NCBI GenBank assembly: GCA_025677825.1
Contig: JAIXMO010000019.1
Location: 310,001-374,000, forward strand
Direction: 5' to 3'
Source: Helicostylum pulchrum
Lineage: Eukaryota > Mucoromycota > Mucoromycetes > Mucorales > Mucoraceae
DNA length: 64,000 nucleotides
The translations under genes were made by a program, and so were the position numbers. Below the pieces are notes generated by a model. It did not search any database, was not told where the DNA came from, and saw only the letters and a program-made list of their open reading frames with translations. Below are positions 11,258 through 22,747 of this stretch, in pieces. Within the stretch, counting starts at the first letter, position 1; each line of letters starts with the position of its first letter.

Positions 11258-11368
11258 AAGGGGTCTGGCTATTTGCACCGGGTATTTGCCAAATAAAAAG
11301 ATTTTTTGTGGGTGTAGTGTTGCCGTGTAACCCGTGCGCATACCCAGTGCAAATAGCCAAACCCCTTT
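11258..11368. mobile_element. MITE-like inverted repeat (27-bp arms)
   Basis: Left arm 11258-11284 and right arm 11341-11367 are inverted copies that differ at two positions; the spacer is 56 bp. The left arm contains TCTGGCTATTTGCACCGGGT and the right arm CCCAGTGCAAATAGCCAAAC. In a minus-strand transcript both mismatches become G-U pairs, so the hairpin would be fully paired. The size and structure fit a small non-autonomous DNA element or a snap-back of a larger one. No clear target-site duplication is visible. Confidence 0.6.
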
Positions 11369-11547
11369 GGGTATTTCCTTCTCCAGCCATAAACGGTTCG
11401 GCGAGCAATACCCAGCTGACTTGCAGCTTCTATGTATTTGTTAAACACATATCTCACAAACAGCCCATGCTCTGAAACTCGAAGACAAAATTCGTTCTGC
11501 CAGATAAAATCTTCGAGAAAATAAAACAAGTTGAAGCACTTATACAA
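11369..11547 (-). pseudogene. Helix-turn-helix fragment of a transposase-like protein
   Basis: The minus strand encodes YVFNKYIEAASQLGIARRTV followed by YGWRRKYPKG. This is a typical HTH (EAAxxLGIxxRTVxxWxxKY) as found at the N-terminus of many DDE transposases. The open frame runs on into the inverted repeat at 11258-11368, so the real coding sequence is interrupted there. No catalytic domain follows. Confidence 0.45.
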
Positions 11548-12211
11548 GGTGTATATCCTGATATAGAAGATACTACTTTACATGAGTCGATAAATATATT
11601 TCAGTCACTTAGCATAGAAGAGTCGGGTATTTAACACGATTCGTCAATAATTATGCTAACAAATATACCGCTAATGCGGTTAAAGAAACTACTTTGTCTA
11701 CAGCTCACATTACAAGAAAGATAAGGAAAACTGTTACTACAAAAAGCTTTGCAGTAAAAACGGTAAAGATATGTTTGAACATTTTACGCTGGATAGAAAA
11801 CAAGGGTTGCAAGTATCGAAAATGACAAAATTTTCATTGTAGACGAGTATAATTCTATAATCACTTGCAGTTCCTACAACGAAGCAAATTATAAAAGTAT
11901 GAGAAATAGGAAGACATGTTAAAGGTGCAGTCACTTGTTCAAACGAGAACTGCCCTCGTAGGCTGTCTAGTCGTTCTAATACCATGAATATGGCCTTAAT
12001 TGAGGTTTGCTGTCTCGTATTAGAAGACGGATATAATAATTCAAACAAGCGTGAAAAGTAACTTTTTAGACTTGCCCTAAAAAAATATTTAAACAGGTTC
12101 TACTTGTCGACGCACTAGAGTGGTGTCCTGACAACTTAAAAAGATGTTTTCTTTTGGAAAATATTTATTTTAGTTCGATATACAGAAAAAGGATGTCAAT
12201 TTTTAAATAAT
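11548..12211. other. Relic region without an intact gene
   Basis: Coding-like pieces occur on both strands. The plus strand near 11520-11635 reads KIKQVEALIQGVYPDIEDTT before a stop. The minus-strand frame 12048-11737 contains RQQTSIKAIFMVLERLDSLR and several hydrophobic stretches. Neither has a recognised domain, start or splice context, so I treat them as decayed sequence. Confidence 0.35.
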
Positions 12212-13262
12212 CTAGTTGGTTTTAGCAATTCCTAATAATAAAGAAGAGTGTATTAGTTTTTCTGTGTGTATAAAAAAAGAATAAATTTCATCTTACTTTG
12301 AATATCCAAAACAGCTTGATCCAAGATTTGCTGTTGGATCTTGGAGTCTTGCAAGTCCTTGTTGATCTTTTCGATCAAGTAAGCGGCCAATTGCTTTTGC
12401 TCGCGATCACGAACGTTAGCTTCATGACGAACCCAAGAGTCCAAAGTGGTCTTAACTTCAGCTGCAACTGCAACTTGTTGCTTCAACTCGAAAGCTTGAG
12501 CTTCTAATTGAGCAGTCTCGCGAGAGAGTTCAAAGAGAGCTTTGGTAACGTCAACAAGATCCTTCATTTGTCCAACTTCTTCAATACGTTCTTGAACAGC
12601 ACCCTTATGATCTTCACGAGCTTGAACCAAGATACTTTTAATACGCTATATAGTTTTCAATTGTAATGATTAGTTATATATACATGAATATATTTTGTTT
12701 TGAATTTTTTACTTGGATATGTTCGTTGGCCATGCCATTGAAAGGCTCTCTGAGGTACTTTAAGAGTAAACCTAAAAGAGCAGTACCGGCAACCAAAACT
12801 AAAGTTTCTTCGTTGAAGACATAGATTTCCTTGGAGATCATGAAGGTAGCAAGACCAGTACTTAAGGTAAGGAAACCAGTCTTGGAAACAAGAGAGTTAC
12901 CGGGGAGAGAGTTAATGATACTGTTAGCCTTTTCCTTGGGTTCAGCTAAAATATTTATTTAGTTCCACTGATTTCCATATTATGTGTAAATAGTTCTGTA
13001 CCTTCTTTTTGAGTGGTGAAATGACGAACACTAAATATATAATAGTCTTTAGAATTTTATATAAAATCAATTCAATCGTAAAAACAAAAACTTACGCAGT
13101 GGCACCCATGGATTGACGGGTAGCGTTCATTAAACTGGGACGAGCAGCAATAGCAGCTACAATAAAACAAGATTAGTTGTTGAAATAGTTATAAATTGTC
13201 TTTTTTCGCTGGTTTTTTTTTTTACCAGTTGCAGCATTCTTGGTAATCAAACGGAAAGCCAT
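12212..13262 (-). CDS. ATP4: ATP synthase subunit 4 (subunit b), mitochondrial
   Basis: Exons (minus): 13262-13226, 13156-13096, 13030-13002, 12955-12723, 12645-12297, 12231-12212, for 242 residues, close to yeast Atp4. The N-terminus MAFRLITKNAATG...RPSLMNATRQS is a mitochondrial presequence. A membrane hairpin follows (around LVSKTGFLTLSTGLATFMIS and TLVLVAGTALLGLLLKYLREP), then a long charged helix (QAREDHKGAVQERIEEVGQM) forming the peripheral stalk. Family role: subunit b links F1 to the membrane Fo sector. I chose a 65-nt last intron that gives the C-terminus DIQRIAKTN. Reading straight through instead would end at 12253 with SKMKFILFLYTQKN. Confidence 0.93.
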
Positions 13263-13803
13263 GTTGGTGGAAAGGGGTGAAAGCTAAATTATAAATACGT
13301 TAATTTATAATGTCAAATGGATTCCTTTTTTTTTTTGCTTACAAAATGTATAGGGAACAAAAAAAAATAGGCGGGACCCCTTCTCTGACTATAATTTGCA
13401 ACCATTGATTTAAAAACACGTGATCGAAAGCAACAGGGGGAAAATAATAATCCTTACGTCACTTTTTCTTAAAAAAATCCAGCAAAACTTCATATTTGAT
13501 AGTATTATGTGCATTCACTATGACAAAGAAAGGAATAATTAGCGAAACTTAGTTAAGAGCCAAAATGATTTATACTATTAAGATGTTGCATTACGCTTAC
13601 TTGTTGTATGATATAATTATTTACAAATGTCAAAACTGAAAGTATATATTTATGTACATTGTTCACTAAAGTGGACAGCTTTGACAGTTAAGCCTCAGTA
13701 AGTTTTATTTGTAAGTGAAATCATGTTAAAGCCTAGGTAACACTCATATCTCGAGCAAAATTTACGACTGACTGAAGCACAGACAGGGACTTGGAGAGTT
13801 GTT
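13263..13803. other. Intergenic, upstream of ATP4
   Basis: Spacer of about 540 bp that should hold the ATP4 promoter. It contains T-runs and no recognised gene or repeat. Confidence 0.4.
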
Positions 13804-13985
13804 ATGGCACGTGGGATTAAAGATTCTACACGTAAAGAGCAATTTATTTTTAAATTGACAGTTTATCTATTTTAGCTGCTGCATCAGTTGTAGCTTATTT
13901 AGCCACAGGATATAGCGTCGCTCATTGTCAAAAGACAAATGAGTTTTTTAATAAAATTTACATGATTTACTTTTTAGTATATTGA
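13804..13985 (+). CDS. Possible 45-residue membrane micro-protein
   Basis: ATG at 13804 (MARGIKDST) is followed by a 44-nt GTAAAG...TTTTAG intron (13832-13875). The second exon contains a likely membrane helix (AASVVAYLATGYSVAHC) and ends at the TGA 13983-13985. The last 38 nt overlap, antisense, the end of the MAK32-like gene. It is plausible as a small mitochondrial or ER protein but I recognise no family, and it may be chance. Confidence 0.3.
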
Positions 13986-15076
13986 GTCTTTCGATAGGGC
14001 TGGGACCATGGTTCCAACGTCCATCGATAAAGGATGGCGCCCCCATTTGCTCTACCGTATAACTAGCAGAGACAGCACCGTAATACGAAGATTCTACGGC
14101 ATCACCTTGAGTTTTGATCCAACCGTATGCAAATCCACCACAGAATGCATTACCTGCACCTGTTACATCTACTACGTGTACTTGGTCATTAGCATCCCAC
14201 CAACTCCAATAAGCCGGTATCCAATGAATTTTTCTTGATTTAGATATAATCATGGTTCCATATTTACTAGCACGTACTACTAGCGTAGATACAGATAACC
14301 CATTCAGCAACTTGTTTCCACAATATTCTACCGCTTGTTTGAAATCATTCTTATTTTCTAATAGTAGCTTTTTAAAGTCAATATCAAGCATATCAGCTAT
14401 TTCTTCGTGGTTTGGTGTAATTATTTCAGTCATTAATGCAGCATTGTATATACTATTTAAGCTCTATATCCGCTTTAGCTACTTTTTTTTTTTTTACTAG
14501 TTTGTTGAGTTGTATATTACCTCTGGTAAACAAGCCCAAGGTAAGGGTTCCCAAATAAATTGAGTCTTTTCTTTTGAGTTTAACAAGACTTCACGTTCCT
14601 TCCATTCACCTACAATTTCTGTCACCCTTTCCGGAGAAGAAATTAGATGTAATATCTTGATAGATCGAATCCAATCGTCACTAAAATCGCTGGTAGTTGT
14701 GCGTATAATAGGATGAATATACTCAAAATCACGATGATCATCAGCACCAAACGTATTTAAGCCTCGTGTAGTATGTTTATCTGCATGATGAATACTGGCT
14801 AGGGATATGTTTAATCGTTTTATTTTACTATCGATATCCGATGGATAATCAAATCCCGTATGAATAATATAACCAACGTCTTTTGCCTGTACCTTATCTA
14901 ACCAAAGTCTCATACCTGTATTTTTTTTAGTTATTTAAAGCAAAACAGATTATTATTATTTTACCGTAAATTGCAAATACACCTCCACCTCCTAAAACGT
15001 TAGTTACTTCGCTTCCATCACGGTAAATAATGTCGTCGATGATTAAAGCACCAATCGATGCATAGAGGGGTTGCAT
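13948..15076 (-). CDS. MAK32: PfkB-family carbohydrate kinase, MAK32-like
   Basis: Exons (minus): 15076-14965, 14915-14521, 14463-13948, for 340 residues (yeast Mak32 is about 360). The N-terminus has IGALIIDDI and the glycine-rich NVLGGGGVFAIYG substrate motif. The second domain has TPNHEE and then the PfkB signature VDVTGAGNAFCGGFAYG with the catalytic Asp of DxTGAGNAF. PfkB proteins phosphorylate sugars or nucleosides. Mak32 in yeast is tied to maintenance of a double-stranded RNA satellite, but its substrate is unknown. I prefer the start MQPLYASIGA; an in-frame upstream ATG would add a hydrophobic Phe/Pro-rich stretch unlike the family. Confidence 0.88.
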
Positions 15077-15426
15077 TTTGGGAACAAAGAAATAAGGGAA
15101 AAAGGGAAAAGGTACAAATAAACTGTGTTCCAAAACATACATACATACTACTCTCCGCGTCTTTTTTTTCCTTTCTCTTTTTCTCTATTTGTTTTTTTGA
15201 AGAAGAAAAAAAAACGACAAATGAAGCATTCAGCAAGAGCTGCGCCTTTTGATTTTCCTCTTCCACCCATTGTTAAAAAGATAAAGAACGGTAAATAAAT
15301 ATTTACATACGTATACATATACGTTTACATGTATAAGTAATTAAAACCGAAAAAATAGAACATTTCAAGACCTTTTCACGACGGTATATATCGAGCTTTA
15401 ACCAAATCGGCCCCTTGATTTACACA

Positions 15427-15573
15427 ATGCCCGAAACAAAGAAAACAGCACCAGCCAAAGATTATTCTGATGAGCTTGATTCGTTATTATTAAGGATACA
15501 AGACTTGAAGTTTGATACGCCAACAGAAAAATATACAGACGACAAGCGCACCAAGGTACTTTTTTTTTACATA

Positions 15574-15607
<34 letters not shown>

Positions 15608-16534
15608 GCTAATGACTTCTTGAATAGTTATTTGATCAAAAGAAAAAGGTTTTACAGGTAAAAAAAAAAGTGGTCGATTTTTTTACTTCGCAAATTATTG
15701 ATATGTATGTTTTTATATGTATAAAGGTACTCGATAAATCAATTGACACAACCGACTTTGACAAACTATTCAGCCAAACCGAGATAAAGGCACTCAAGGA
15801 AACTGTAAAATCTTTAAGCCCCCAAGAAAACAAACTAGTAGATGAAGCATTATCAAGGAAGCACGGACAAGCATCGCAATTTAAAAAGGTTACTGTAGAC
15901 TATAAAGATATTTATCGATTACGTCCAGAGACTTGGCTTAATGACGAAATTATCAACTTTTACTTTGAACTACTAGCAGAGCGCTCTTCAACACAAAAAG
16001 ATTTACCTTCCATTCATTGTTTTAATACCTTTTTTTGTTCAACATTAAGGGATCAAGGATATGCTAAAGTAAGGAGATGGACAAAACGCGTAAGTAGAAA
16101 AAAAAAACCCAGCTTTTATGCAAGTGAGACTGATTTTTTTTTGTTGGGTTTAGGTGGATATATTTTCAAAGGACTTAATATTCATACCAATTAACCAATC
16201 CTTCCATTGGGTTTTGGGAGTTATTGATATGAAAAATAAGACAGTAATAGTATACGATTCGTTAGGTGGTAATCATGATTATACGTTATCCTTATTCTTA
16301 ACCTATCTGGAACAAGAACACTTGGATAAAAAAAAGGCATCTTTAGATACGTCAGATTGGAAGCAATTAACACCCAAAGACATTCCTAGACAAGGAAACA
16401 TGTCTGATTGTGGTGCGTTTACATGTACATTTGCTGAACGTCTATCAAGACGTGAACCATTTTCTTTTTCACAACAAGACATGGTTCCCATTCGTCGTAG
16501 AATGATATTAAATATTTTAAATAAAAAAATTTGA
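15427..16534 (+). CDS. ULP1: SUMO-specific protease (ULP1/SENP, peptidase C48)
   Basis: Exons: 15427-15555, 15628-15657, 15727-16089, 16154-16534, for 300 residues. After a charged N-terminus comes the C48 catalytic domain: RPETWLNDEIINFYFELL, then the catalytic His in NQSFHWVLGVID, the Asp in IVYDSLGG, and the oxyanion Gln and nucleophile Cys in PRQGNMSDCGAFTC. Family role: processing of the SUMO precursor and removal of SUMO from proteins. The N-terminus is short compared with yeast Ulp1, so the nuclear-pore targeting region is largely absent. Exon 2 is a 30-nt microexon (LFDQKKKVLQ), and intron 1 contains a (TA)n tract. SENP8/NEDP1 is a less likely alternative. Confidence 0.9.
15571..15604. 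repeat. (TA)n microsatellite in ULP1 intron 1
   Basis: A run of about 15 TA units lies inside the first intron of the ULP1-like gene. It probably varies in length between strains. Confidence 0.9.
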
Positions 16535-16619
16535 ATATTTATACATGTAAAAAGGGAAGTGCTTATTTTTTATTATTTATTTTTTTGTATTTGTATATGT
16601 AAATTATTATATATTTGAT

Positions 16620-19600
16620 TTAATCAGCATCAACAAACATACGAGGAGCAATATTCATGGCCATTAATTCTTGGAATAAAAGTTTACAAGCATAAGGAAT
16701 ATGGATTTGCGAAATTCTAGTTTTGTTTTTACATGCACGACATTCAAAGTTATTCTTCTTCAAATTGGCAATAGCCATTAAACCACAGATATCACAAACA
16801 TGAACACGGTATGCATCTGAAGCATCAAACAAACGTTCCTTCAAGAACTGTGCAACACCATGACTGATCATACTGTTTTAAATTAAAAGAAAAATATATT
16901 AGTTTTGTATTTTTTTTAAAACATACAATAATTTTTTACCAATCTCTCTCCATCTCACCGAAACGAAGACCACCATCTCTGGAACGACCTTCAACAGGTT
17001 GTCTTGTCAAGATTTGTACAGGACCTCTTGCTCTACTATGGATCTTATCATCGACCATATGCTTCAAACGTTGATAATAGGTAGGACCCAAGAACACTTG
17101 AACATTTAATTTACGACCAGTAAAACCATTGTACATGACTTCGAAACCACGAGATTGATATCCTTGAGCTTGAAGGGCAGCAGAAATAGCTTCCACTGTA
17201 ACATCTGTAAAAGGAGTAGCATCACCTTCATTACCTGTCAAAGTAGATACCTTACCAAGCAAACATTCAATCATGTGACCGATAGTCATACGAGAAGGAA
17301 TAGCATGAGGATTAATGATAAGATCTGGCGTAATACCTTCAGAAGAGAAAGGGAAATCTTCTTGACGATAAGTCATACCAATGGTACCCTTTTGTCCATG
17401 ACGAGAAGCAAACTTATCACCCATTTGAGGAACACGAGTAGAACGAACACGAACCTTTACAAACTTCAAACCATCTTGGTTGGTAGTTAACATAACTTGA
17501 TCGACAATACCAGTCTCAGTAGATCTTAAAGGAGTAGAAGCATCACGCTTGTTATGTGTAGTTGTTCTTTGACCTAATTCCTCAGAATCGGCGGGGATAG
17601 GTGCAGTCTTACCAATAATAATATCATCGCCGGAGACACGAGTACCAGGAGCAATCAAACCATCCTCTTCCAATTTTTCATATGTACCATGCTTCAAGCG
17701 AAGTGTAGTATCACGAGTAGGCTTTTCAAATTCTTCCATAAACATCATACCAGATTTCTTTTCAGCATCCATATAAGTACGGAAAAACAAGGATCTGAAA
17801 AGACCGCGATCAATACTACTTTGGTTCATAATAACGGAATCTTCTTGGTTATAACCAGAGTAACATAAAATGGCAACAATAGCGTTTTGACCAGCAGGTA
17901 ATTCTCTGAAACGTAAGAACTCCATGGATCTGGTAGTAGTTAAGGGCTTTTGAGGGTAATACAAAATATTGGCCAATGTATCCATACGGGTTTGGAAATT
18001 AGTAAGATAAACACCCATAGCTTGTTTACCCATTGCAGATTGATAAGTATTACGAGGAGATTGATTATGATCAGGGAAAGGAATAATACTAGCGCAGATA
18101 CCGAGAATCATACTAGGATGAATTTCACAATGAGTCCAAGTATGAGAATAGCTACCAGTTTGAGATTTGACACGACTAGCTAAATCACGCGTTTCTTGTA
18201 AAGGTGCACCATACTGAGCAGTCATACGAGATTCGGATAAATCTTCAGGTGTCATACAAATCATGGCAGTTTCTTCTTCATCGGCATCAACATATTCGAC
18301 GATACCATCAGCAATCATATTTTGCCAACCAAAATCATCTTCGGTATCTTGAATACGCATAATATGTTCGCGATTTAACTTTAGTTGCTGGTTTTCAACC
18401 AAGAACAAAGGTCGACAACAACGACCAGCATCAGTATACATTCTTAATTCCTTTTCACGAATATCACGTACGATACTAACTTCAGGAGAGATATCAACTG
18501 AACGTCTCATTTGTTTAAGCGAATTAATTAACTCTCCAGGATCACGATGAATACCAATCCAGACACCATTAACAAAGACCTTGGTGGCATCTGAAATACT
18601 GTTTGCACTCAATTCTTCCAAATTCTCCATAGCCCATTCTTCCAAGAACATGATTAAAGGAGTAGCAGAAGAACCAACAGAGATATAAGACATTAAAGCC
18701 AAATTCTTTACCAAACCACAAGCTTGGCCTTCGGGAGTTTCGGCAGGACACACAAGACCCCAGTGGGTATTATGCAATTGACGAGGTTTAGCAATCTTAC
18801 CATCACGACCAATAGGCGTGTTACAACGACGCAAATGAGATAAAGTAGAAGCAAAAGTATATCTGTTTAAAACTTGAGAGACACCAGCACGGGCTTGCAT
18901 GGCCTTCTTTTGATCACCCCAATTACCAGTAGCTAAAGAATATTTCAAACCATTGGTGATAGTATTTGACTTAACAGCAAGAGTCAAATTGAATTCTCTA
19001 CTGGATTCAATACACTTTTGCAAATATTTGGCAACATCCTTGGTCAACTTTTTAAACAAAAGTCTAAACAAACCAGCCATTAAAGGGCCAGCAAGATCCA
19101 TACGCTTCTTACCATAATGATCACGATCATCTAATTCACGACGTTCTAAAGCAGCCAATAATAAACGATGAATCATATAACCAAAGAAATAAGATTTACG
19201 AGTTTCTGTCTTGTAAGCAGTACCAACATGAGGTAATAATTCCTTTTGAAGAATTTCAGAAGCGTACTTGATACGTCTTTCTCTCGTAGCACCAACTGTG
19301 GTACCTCTTTTACCAATAAAATCCAAAGCTACATCTTGATCTTGAATAACAAAAGCCTCTTCAATGGAAGGTTTTAACAATTCCAACATTTCATAATCGT
19401 TACGATCATAACAGATATGTTCCAATACATCTCTATCAGCTACTTGACCCAAAGCTCTGAATACAATAACGATAGGCACCTCAGAACGAATATAAGGTAA
19501 AGCAGCACGAATACATTGACCAGAGGAACCACGTTCAGCTGAAGCTCTCATCATCTTAATAAATAAAGGTGAAGCATTTTTGGATCCCTTTTCAGGTTGA

Positions 19601-20662
19601 GATCTAATTTCTGCAGTATATTGAAAGTTGGAAGGTGGTGCTTTAGAGAACACATAGACAGTATTTGTGGCCATACGTTCTTGAGCAATAAGAACCTTTT
19701 CAGAACCGTTAATGACAAAGTAACCACCCATATCAAAAGAACACTCATTTAATTCGTGCATGGAACTTTCAGGCATGTCGTGAAGGATACAGTATGTCGA
19801 TCTTAACATGATAGGAACCTAGTATACTTTATCAGTTCCGTTTTGCTCTCTCTATCTCTCTATCTCTCTTTTACTTACCTTTCCGATAAACACTTTAGTC
19901 ATAGGGGGTCTTTCAGATCCATTCTCATCTTGGAAGAGATCATTAGGATTTCTATTAACATTGTTGGGATCATGAGGTGTTGCAATTTGTGTACGTTTAC
20001 TCATGTCTACATAGAGAGGAGACGCGTATCTATTGAAAGAAAAAAAAATTAGTATATCTTTTTTTTTTTTGAAAAGCTAGCTTATGAATCTTTACGTCAA
20101 ATTACGAATACGCGCTTCTTGAGGAAACATGGGTTGCGTACTACCATCAGCTTCAGTCATTGTAGGTTTTGACAAGTAAATCTGACCAAAATCAATAATA
20201 TAACGTTTCTGTGAAAAAAAAAAAAAATAGGTTCAATGGTATACACATAAAAAAGGATTTCAAAGTATAATTACAGTAACATCACCATCGCCACCAACAT
20301 GTTGGAGTACAAGATTAGAGTTTTCGTCGACTAATTCCTGCATTGTATTTTGAACGAATTCATCAAACGAGTCCAATTGTTGTCTAACCAGACCCTTTTC
20401 TTCGAAAAAGGAAGAAATGACTGTCCAGCAATCTTCTTGACTAAAATTACATTATGGTTTTTAAAAAAGCTGTATTTTTTTTCAAGTAAAAATTTTTCAA
20501 AAAAAAAAAAAGGGCTTACGTGATGGGTTCGTCTTCATACTCTTCACCATCAGGAAGAAAATATTCTAATACATGTATTAATACAAGCTATTTAAAAAGA
20601 ATCTTAGTTGTTCTTTTACCATTCTCTGCCATTCTGTAACTATCGTCCATAATATCGGTCAT
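16620..20662 (-). CDS. RPB2: DNA-directed RNA polymerase II second-largest subunit
   Basis: Exons (minus): 20662-20620, 20565-20520, 20440-20275, 20208-20096, 20029-19879, 19818-16940, 16872-16620, for 1216 residues (yeast Rpb2 is 1224). The 2.9-kb exon 6 carries the hallmark blocks: [80 protein letters not shown], the hybrid-binding [15 protein letters not shown] and [17 protein letters not shown]. The last exon has the zinc site CDICG...CRACKNKT, preceded by [16 protein letters not shown], which is the Pol II form. Role: forms the catalytic cleft with Rpb1. All short introns are near the 5' end except one before the zinc exon. Confidence 0.99.
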
Positions 20663-20994
20663 CGTTGCTAAAAAAAATCTTTTTTTTTCGGTTCTATGAA
20701 AATAAGTAGTGTAGTGGGTTTATAAAGAAAGAAAAAGGACTATCTCTTTTTTTTTTAAAAAAAATATATTTTTAGTTCATGAAATATATAATTATGCTTA
20801 ACATTGAATACGCACAAGCAACAAAACAACACAAAAAGGGAAAGTTATTCAAGTAAGTGTATTCCTTTATATAAAAAAAAAAAAAAAAAAATGGGCGGCT
20901 TCTATTTTAAACGAAAAATAAAAGACAAGAAAGGAAAAAGGATTTAGCTCGCAGCACTACTTGTCTGCTTTTTTTTTAAAAAAAAGTGACTCTG
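20663..20994. other. RPB2 promoter-side spacer
   Basis: AT-rich sequence upstream of RPB2 with several A- and T-runs. No defined element could be called. Confidence 0.35.
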
Positions 20995-21446
20995 TTTTCC
21001 AGAATTAGTAAACCAAAAGGGTTCCATCAAACACTGTCAATTTAAGGATTTAGAATCTTACAACGCTTATGTTGAAACTGTAGCGGATCTGTGTAAGACA
21101 CAAAAACCTCTGGGTTGAAACCGCAATGATGTAGTTAAAAGACCTTTAGTAACAGCTTTTTTAGATACTCCCGACAAGAAAAAAAAAGAAAAAAACCAGA
21201 GGGCTTACTTCGCTGATCGTGGTAAAAACGGTCTAAATGATATATACAAGAAAGGAACTTCAAGAAGTAAGTGGATATTTCATGACTGAAAAAAATAATT
21301 GTCGTATCTCAAGAGATAGGCTCTGTTTCCTTCTTAGTCACGCTATGCTTTGCCGCAGTCAAAATGCTTCAGGGATGCAGTTTGCAGATTTATTTTCTCT
21401 CGAAGTTGGCCATACGAATCACTTAAACAATCAATCTTCCCTATAA
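20995..21446 (+). pseudogene. Crypton/Ndc10-like tyrosine-recombinase-type fragment
   Basis: Plus-strand reading gives ESYNAYVETVADLCKTQKPL, then an in-frame TGA, then NRNDVVKRPLVTAFLDTPDK. After a frame change near 21238 it continues YTRKELQEVSGYF and RDRLCFLLSHAMLCRSQNAS with MQFADLFSLE. The 'RDRxxFLLSHAMLxR...ADLFSLE' block matches what I recall of multi-copy Mucoromycota proteins with an Ndc10/GCR1-type domain related to Cryptons. The stop and frameshift show it is broken, and no catalytic Arg/Tyr region follows. Confidence 0.5.
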
Positions 21447-21829
21447 TCCAAGAATGAAAACAGAATATTGCCAAAAAAAACTAGCACATAGACATATTTT
21501 CTCTTAAATTTAATGGAAAAAAAAAATATACACATATATTCCCTTTTATTTTTCATCACTAAATAATGCAAAAAAGCATTTTTTTTTTAATCTGAAAAAG
21601 TAATTAACTTTGACTAAAATTAAAAAGATTTGAAACTGTGACGGGTCTTGGTAGGAAATAATACCCTTACAGTACTCTGGACAAAGATATGATCAACACG
21701 ATAAAAAGGTGCACTTTGGAGAACGTAAGCGTGGCTCAATTAAACAGACGTGCCTAAGTATAGCAGCAAATAATCGAGAAGGGCGCTATTAGTGACACTG
21801 AAATAAATAATAGCCTGGCTAGTGGATCT

Positions 21830-22497
21830 GTGAAGAAGTACATCTGGACCCAAAAAAAAATCACCTTTTGGACTGACATAGTTGAAACCATTTTGATGGA
21901 ATCTTGTCGCAATTACAGCAAGAAAACGTTACCGCGTCTGAGGGCAGTTCTCGCGCTAAACCAGAAAACACTGCTGAAAATGTGGTCAATATGGATACTT
22001 CTAGAACTTTCTCTGTTCAATTGTCAACTATACTCAAAGAAGATTGCCTGAAGACATTTCGCAGTGGTTTCAAAAGACACTGAAGGATTCTTTACGGAAT
22101 ACCACTAACTACTTAACAAACTTCTCTGTTCGCTTGTACAAGATTTTTCTTCTTCTCCAACAAAACACTTTTGAAATAACCAGTTCAAATGTTATTAGTC
22201 TTGGTGCTGCCCAAGCAAAGAAGAAGGTCGGAATTATCATTCCAGTTTACAAAAAATCGCCTATGTTCGGAAGAGCGCAAATTCGTTGGAAACAAGTTGA
22301 AGTTAATCATGTTTATTGGAGACCGCGGCTATGGAGTTGGTAGTAGCATTAAAGGGCATATCAAATATGGTGGTAAATGGGAACCTGCTATACACAGTCG
22401 CTACACTTCCGTTTGTATCACAAACGAGCATCATATGTCACAAACATGTTTATTCTGCTACGGAAAATTAGACCGTCTATTAAAAACGGTCGTATAA
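21830..22497 (+). pseudogene. Fanzor (eukaryotic TnpB-like) nuclease relic 1
   Basis: Frame-broken coding sequence. From about 21905 it reads LSQLQQENVTASEGSS and later FSVQLSTILKEDCLKTF, then YLTNFSVRLYKIFLLLQQN in another frame. The clearest part (about 22300-22470) is MFIGDRGYGVGSSIKGHIKY, then GGKWEP and ITNEHHMSQTCLFCYGKLD. The 'IGDRGxGxGSxIKG' block and the 'TSxTCxxC' half zinc-ribbon are typical of fungal Fanzor/TnpB RuvC nucleases, which in known members cut DNA guided by an RNA. The second CxxC and the final RDxNAA motif are missing. A 6-bp hairpin (GACCGT/ACGGTC) lies at 22471-22491. Confidence 0.55.
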
Positions 22498-22534
22498 AAA
22501 AATAGCAAAGGACGTTTGTTTACAACAACAAAAA

Positions 22535-22747
22535 ATGCCTGCTGCTCACAAAGCTAGGGATGTAGTATTCGCTCTTGCCATTGGTTTGTCTGGCGCAGCT
22601 AGTTTAATCCTTGACATCGCTTTCCCTTCTTTCGATCCATACACCAGTCAATCTAAAAATGAAAGATTTAAAAACACTGCCGTTGCTTTCCTTATACGAA
22701 ACGCTTCTAGGCCCGCTTTCCCAAAGTTATACTTCTTAGGAAGGTAA
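22535..22747 (+). CDS. Unrecognised small protein with one membrane helix
   Basis: ATG at 22535, 70 codons. The sequence has a likely membrane helix (VVFALAIGLSGAASLILDIAF) followed by a polar tail containing FDPYTSQSKNERF. Composition looks coding and the ATG has an A-rich leader. A GT directly in the last codons (AG|GTAATG) could be a splice donor, but I could not find a convincing downstream exon. It may be a real small gene or a leftover of the mobile sequence just upstream. Confidence 0.3.
   Translation: MPAAHKARDVVFALAIGLSGAASLILDIAFPSFDPYTSQSKNERFKNTAVAFLIRNASRPAFPKLYFLGR

Noticed and set aside
15018..15266. N-terminal extension of the MAK32-like gene from an upstream ATG
   Set aside because: The frame passes through Lys/Phe-rich low-complexity sequence and the ATG near 15269 leads to a stop; the family start is MQPLYASIGA at 15076.
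17155..17490. Open frame on the plus strand within RPB2
   Set aside because: It is the antisense shadow of the long, well conserved RPB2 exon. The same applies to 17950-18183, 18569-18751 and 19551-19748.
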